Positions 59,974 to 64,000 of a stretch of DNA of 64,000 nucleotides are shown here, piece by piece; position 1 is the stretch's first letter, and every line of letters begins with the position of its first letter. The stretch is taken from the NCBI GenBank assembly GCA_914767715.1, contig OU612066.1:4099001-4163000 (forward strand). Direction: 5' to 3'. The stretch is from Membranipora membranacea (taxonomy: Eukaryota > Bryozoa > Gymnolaemata > Cheilostomatida > Membraniporidae). The translations under genes were made by a program, and so were the position numbers. Under the pieces are notes generated by a model that did no database searches, was not told the DNA's origin, and worked only from the letters and a program-made list of their open reading frames with translations.

Positions 59974-62900
59974 CTGTGCAGACAGCCACGTGATTTACAG
60001 GGTCTGACAATCCCTTCAAAGTAGTTTTGTACAGTGGTGGATAGCACTGGGCCATTCTTAGGGCTGACAACTATAGGAGAGCTTCTCAGCGCAGAGTAAC
60101 CGTCTCTACCCCTAGCTATATACTCCTTCACACACACTCTGTAATGCTGTAAAAAAATTAACTGACTGAAAATGACAAATAATCAAAAAAATTAGCTGTG
60201 ACAAACACTTACTGCGTAAATCGCTGTAGCAAATTATAAGTGATTTATAGCTGTACAACCCCATTCTGTAAAAAGAAACCGGAGCACGTTTTCGATTTCA
60301 GCGTGCCAAAAATCACGGTTGTTAACCTGATGGATGTGCGCATCGGTGCGTCACCAGTTATGAAAGAGAAAAATCTCGGCCCTTTTCCAAACAAGTAGTA
60401 CATGTTAGTAACATTAGGCAGCCGGCCAGAAGCTCATTAGAGTAAACGCATTATAAATACATGAGGCACTGCTCAGGTCATTCACAGGAGCCATAAAAAC
60501 CAAAATCTTTATATAAGTTGCATATTTGTGCTCCAGTGAATGAATTATAGGAACATTTAAGTTCCACAGATAATCTATATGAATCATGATCCGACAGGTA
60601 ATAAATCTAATAGTGCAGCCAGTCCACGCCACCACCTAGTCATACATGGTGCCCCTGTCCCATTCTCTCTGATTCACAAAGTCGGTCACATTTTCTCAAT
60701 AATAAGTATATATTTAGGGAGGGTATAGCACAAGGAGTAACTGGAGCTTTTGCATTCCAATGGGTCGGACCACTTGAAATTTGCCCAGATCGATCCCATG
60801 GGAACATAGCAGTATAACATCATGAAATTCTTTCGTTATGAGATCGTAACAAAATGCAGCCACCGTTGAGGAGTTTTGAAAGCGTATACAATTTTGTTTC
60901 AACAATGATAATCAGTATTAGCTTATATACATTGTGTTGAAACTGGCCTTATAATTACAATCAAGATTAAATGTTGAGAAAAAGGGCCCATTACTATAAA
61001 AAATGGTATCAGCTTATATGGTGTGTCCGGGTAGATACCGGGGCATCTTCTCACCTTGTCATATTCTAGTGGTCGGCCGTTTATCATAACGTTATCTGCA
61101 TCGACTCGCTCTCCAGATTTCTTGTACGGGTCAAACTGGAATCGGATACCACTGACTTGTGGAAACCTTCCATCGAGTCGTGGGTACCGTGATACCCCAT
61201 TCTCTAACGCCTCAATCAGACTGTGACCTACCGAACACATAAATAATAATAAGCTCATTGCATTGGGTTGATGAAAATAATATGTTTATGAATCAGCTAA
61301 AAATCTAGTGGTGATATATCTTACACAAAATACAATTTATCTGATGTTCAGGTCAATAAACGGGATGAGATAAGCGATACAAAGTTTGATTGAAGAATGA
61401 AGGTGGTGATTCTTGGGTGTATTGAGCTCAGAACATCTGGCCCCAAATTACCAGGTGAGTAGGCAGGTTAATGGCCGCTAAATGGGCAGAATGGTAAGTA
61501 GTTATTGGCCACAAAATTGGTTGTTGGTGTTTGTTGTTGGAATGTAGCAATGTGACTGCATCCATTTAAAGCACTAATGTTATTTTATGTTGTGGTCCGA
61601 AAAAAAAACAACAACGCTTTACAAAATTACCACAATTTTAAACAATAACCATTCCAAATCTCAATCTGAAAATCTAGTTTTCTAGTGCAGAAGAACAGTT
61701 CCCATAACAAAAGATTTTAATGAACCTGACAGAGTGACGTGTAATCATAAAAAATATGTGAAATGATTGCCGTGTCTTTCCAGACTGATTATACACTTTA
61801 TTTCCCTTTTTTATACTTGATTTTATAATACATGTTTTTTTCAGAGACCTAACCTATTGCATATTTTGCATCTAATGTGGTTGGGTCTCAAACACAATGA
61901 TGTCTATTGTCCGGATCATGTGTAATAATGAACGAGAATAGCCCTTAGTGAGATTTTGGGGAATGTCTGGATATGAGTGCCAGCAAGAATAACACACAAT
62001 AATTAGTATATGCACAATGGTAGGACAACTACAAACTGTTATTCTGAAGAAACAATCATGTCCATAAATATGATGTTATCTTCTACTGTAAATTGATTGA
62101 CAGAAAGAGCTTATTTTATTTTTTGAGGGTACACACCATATACTTAATATACTAATATATTAAGTAAATGGCACAAACAGTGTGTATTATTTGGCTTCTT
62201 GACATGATAAACCCTAGCCACTGTCAAAGAGGATCCTGTGCCTGTCTAACCCTTTGCTGGCTGCAGTGCTATATTTTCTCAGTTTAGTTAGTCTTGTTTT
62301 AGTTTAATCTAAAAATAGTCTTCAGGGTTCAAGTTTTCAGCATCTGTCAGTGTGAAAAGTACAGTTATTTTAATTAAATCGATCAAATTCAAGGATTCAG
62401 AGAGTTCCTCATTGGTAACAGGATTTATACAGGAGTGTGCCCGACGACAGTACCTGCTTAGTTAGATGTGTCAGCCTATTACATCATCCAAATATGTGTG
62501 TGAAGGCGACATTCTCAGAGCAAACTTGGCAAAGAAACTTTGTGATTCCGTCAGCGCGATCATTATATGGTACATGTTACTAATGTTCCTTTTTTTATTT
62601 TGAGACGTGTGTCACCATCATGCAATGATTGGCAATATGTGAGACACATCAGGATGCAAGGGCCTTGTTTAGGAAACGCATCTATTTTTGTTTTTAAACT
62701 CAGTGATGCCCAGGCGCCAACATCTTGAACTGCAAGATGGGTGTCAACCACCTAACCATTTCTTCTAGTTATATCTGGGTAGATATTGCACATCCAAATC
62801 GTGCTGATTCTAAACCGAATAGAGTAGATATAGATAGGCACATACAAGCCATCTTAATATGATTTGAGAGCCATTTTTAATGCCTCGTTAATTGCGTTTC

Positions 62901-63926
62901 CATAAATAACTTTGAGGAAATTTTCCGGCAGTGTTATGGATACAATACAAAATATCTATGATAAAATCTGTCAAATCACCTCATTATTTCTCCTAGTATC
63001 ACCGCCATATTCACAGCAAACAATATTATATATATATACATATATATATAGCTGTGATAATATTGTTTGCCAATGTAATTTTTTAACAGTGAAATCTATA
63101 TATATATATATATAGATTTCACTGGGGGCTGGAACAATCAACCTTGAAAGCTCCCTCAAACATATATATATATAAAAATTTATAGGACTTGATTAAATAG
63201 ACAGTCTTATTAATATTATAAATCATTGAATGTCAATTTAGAAAAAATTGTTGTAAGTTAATAGAGAAGTTTAAACCTGTCACTTTTGACAGGCTAGGGT
63301 ATTTTTTAAGCAGGGTGGGTCAAATTTAGTGACCACAAATTCAGCCAAACATGTCATTTTTTTATATCTAACTTTGGATTTTCGAGTAGCAGTATTTCAG
63401 TCAAGTTCCATCGATCACAATAAATATTTCCATTGAGGCTAAAATTAGAGGCGATTATCTCACTTCAGCAATAATTTCCATGGTACCATAGATTGGTCAT
63501 GGCATAACGTGATAGTGTCGGTATGGCACCTGTGTTACGTTATGGTAATTTTGCAAATGATCAGAAATCAATTCCATGTTCAAACCACACAGGTTACCAA
63601 TTTTTGTAGTGATTCGAAAGAATTTTCAAAATATCTGGAAAGTGTACTAAATTGAAAAAAGACACTCGCATAAAACTTGTATGGAGAAAAAGCCCATCTA
63701 CTAACTTAAAGAATCTCCACCCCGTGTGAAACTGATCCATGTCAGTGAGGAGCCTTACCAGTGACATCTAGAACACAGAGCTGGTCGAATAATGGAAGTA
63801 TTCTGAGGAGATCTTTGTTGGAGAAAGCACCTTTAGGATGTACACAGTTAGACCTGAGAGTACCTGAGTTAATTATGGCCACATCAGCACCTGTACAATT
63901 CACCATTATGTCTGCGATGAGATTAC
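59974..63926 (-). CDS. 5'-nucleotidase-family phosphoesterase, C-terminal domain exons
   Basis: Three exons in order on the minus strand: 63926-63759, 61227-61055, 60146-59974. Phases join cleanly (DVT-G-HSLIEAL at the first junction). The reading shows NLIADIM, then DVAIINSGTLRS, the typical core of the 5'-nucleotidase C-terminal domain, then GRFPQVSGIRF, and GRDGYSALRSSPIVV, matching the substrate-binding end of the domain in UshA/CD73/YfkN-like enzymes. These hydrolyse nucleotides or related phosphate esters; the metal-binding N-terminal domain would lie upstream, beyond the window edge. The last coding exon was not found. A predicted GPI site or membrane anchor cannot be judged. The large intron 61228-63758 holds AT palindromes. 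Cellular place, probably secretory, is inferred from the family. Confidence 0.85.
61228..63758. other. Large intron of the nucleotidase gene, no coding seen
   Basis: No exon recognised within 2.5 kb; contains (TA)n stretches and two palindromes at 63011-63124. Confidence 0.4.
63016..63124. repeat. Two adjacent AT-cored perfect hairpins
   Basis: First: GCAAACAATATTAT (63016-63029) pairs exactly with ATAATATTGTTTGC (63057-63070). Second: CAGTGAAATC (63087-63096), (TA)9, GATTTCACTG (63115-63124), a perfect palindrome of 38 bp. Both have TA-rich cores that could extrude as cruciforms. The 5' arm also carries TCACAGC at 63011 matched by GCTGTGA at 63051. Confidence 0.85.
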
Positions 63927-64000
63927 CTAAAACACAAAACATTAAACTAGTTAAATATACATGATTATAAGTATCAACATATTATCAGTGGTTGTAAAAA

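Noticed and set aside
62971-63159. Tyr/Ile-repeat ORFs near 63 kb
   Set aside because: Translations of a TA microsatellite and hairpins within an intron.

Overview
This looks like nuclear DNA of an invertebrate animal. It is AT-rich, coding regions are split into short exons (24-230 nt) with GT..AG introns of a few hundred to about 1800 nt, protein similarities are metazoan in style, and the rest is dense in decayed transposons. I cannot fix the phylum from sequence alone; a sponge, cnidarian or mollusc would all fit.

Four host genes can be supported. (1) 14456-19713 (+): seven phase-consistent exons of a single-pass membrane protein that I do not recognise; its 5' end is not found. (2) 39060-39839 (+): an intronless reading frame with signal peptide, extracellular part, one membrane segment and basic tail, broken by one in-frame TGA. 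(3) 48166-57411 (+): a complete AMT/Rh-family ammonium transporter, whose 12 main exons plus a 24-nt cassette microexon give 486 codons. (4) 63926-59974 (-): three exons of the C-terminal domain of a 5'-nucleotidase-family phosphoesterase, convergent with the transporter and continuing beyond the window.

Layout of the rest. 1-8 kb: degraded coding-like sequence and a minus-strand multi-ORF element with zinc knuckles and an integrase-like domain. 8-10.5 kb: a LINE scrap and a DNA transposon (copy A) that carries a TTAA-flanked MITE. 11-14 kb: tandem repeats and a fold-back. 21-28.5 kb: a split Ty3/Gypsy pol, an SGNH-like ORF, a YqaJ-nuclease pseudogene, a second MITE, and DNA transposon copy B, which keeps the empty TTAA site and holds another inverted-repeat element. 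28.8-30.3 kb: LINE reverse transcriptase. 30.7-32.7 kb: three different tandem or direct repeats. 32.7-35.2 kb: a PIF/Harbinger transposase pseudogene. 36-37 kb: LINE endonuclease. 43-45.5 kb: a second, larger YqaJ pseudogene with splice sites.

Almost all recognisable transposon coding sequence lies on the minus strand, while three of the four host genes lie on the plus strand; one LINE scrap sits antisense in an intron of gene 1. The most useful points for follow-up are the transporter microexon and possible alternative last exon, the premature TGA in the 39-kb gene, the unrecognised gene at 14-20 kb, and the nested transposons with a preserved empty site.
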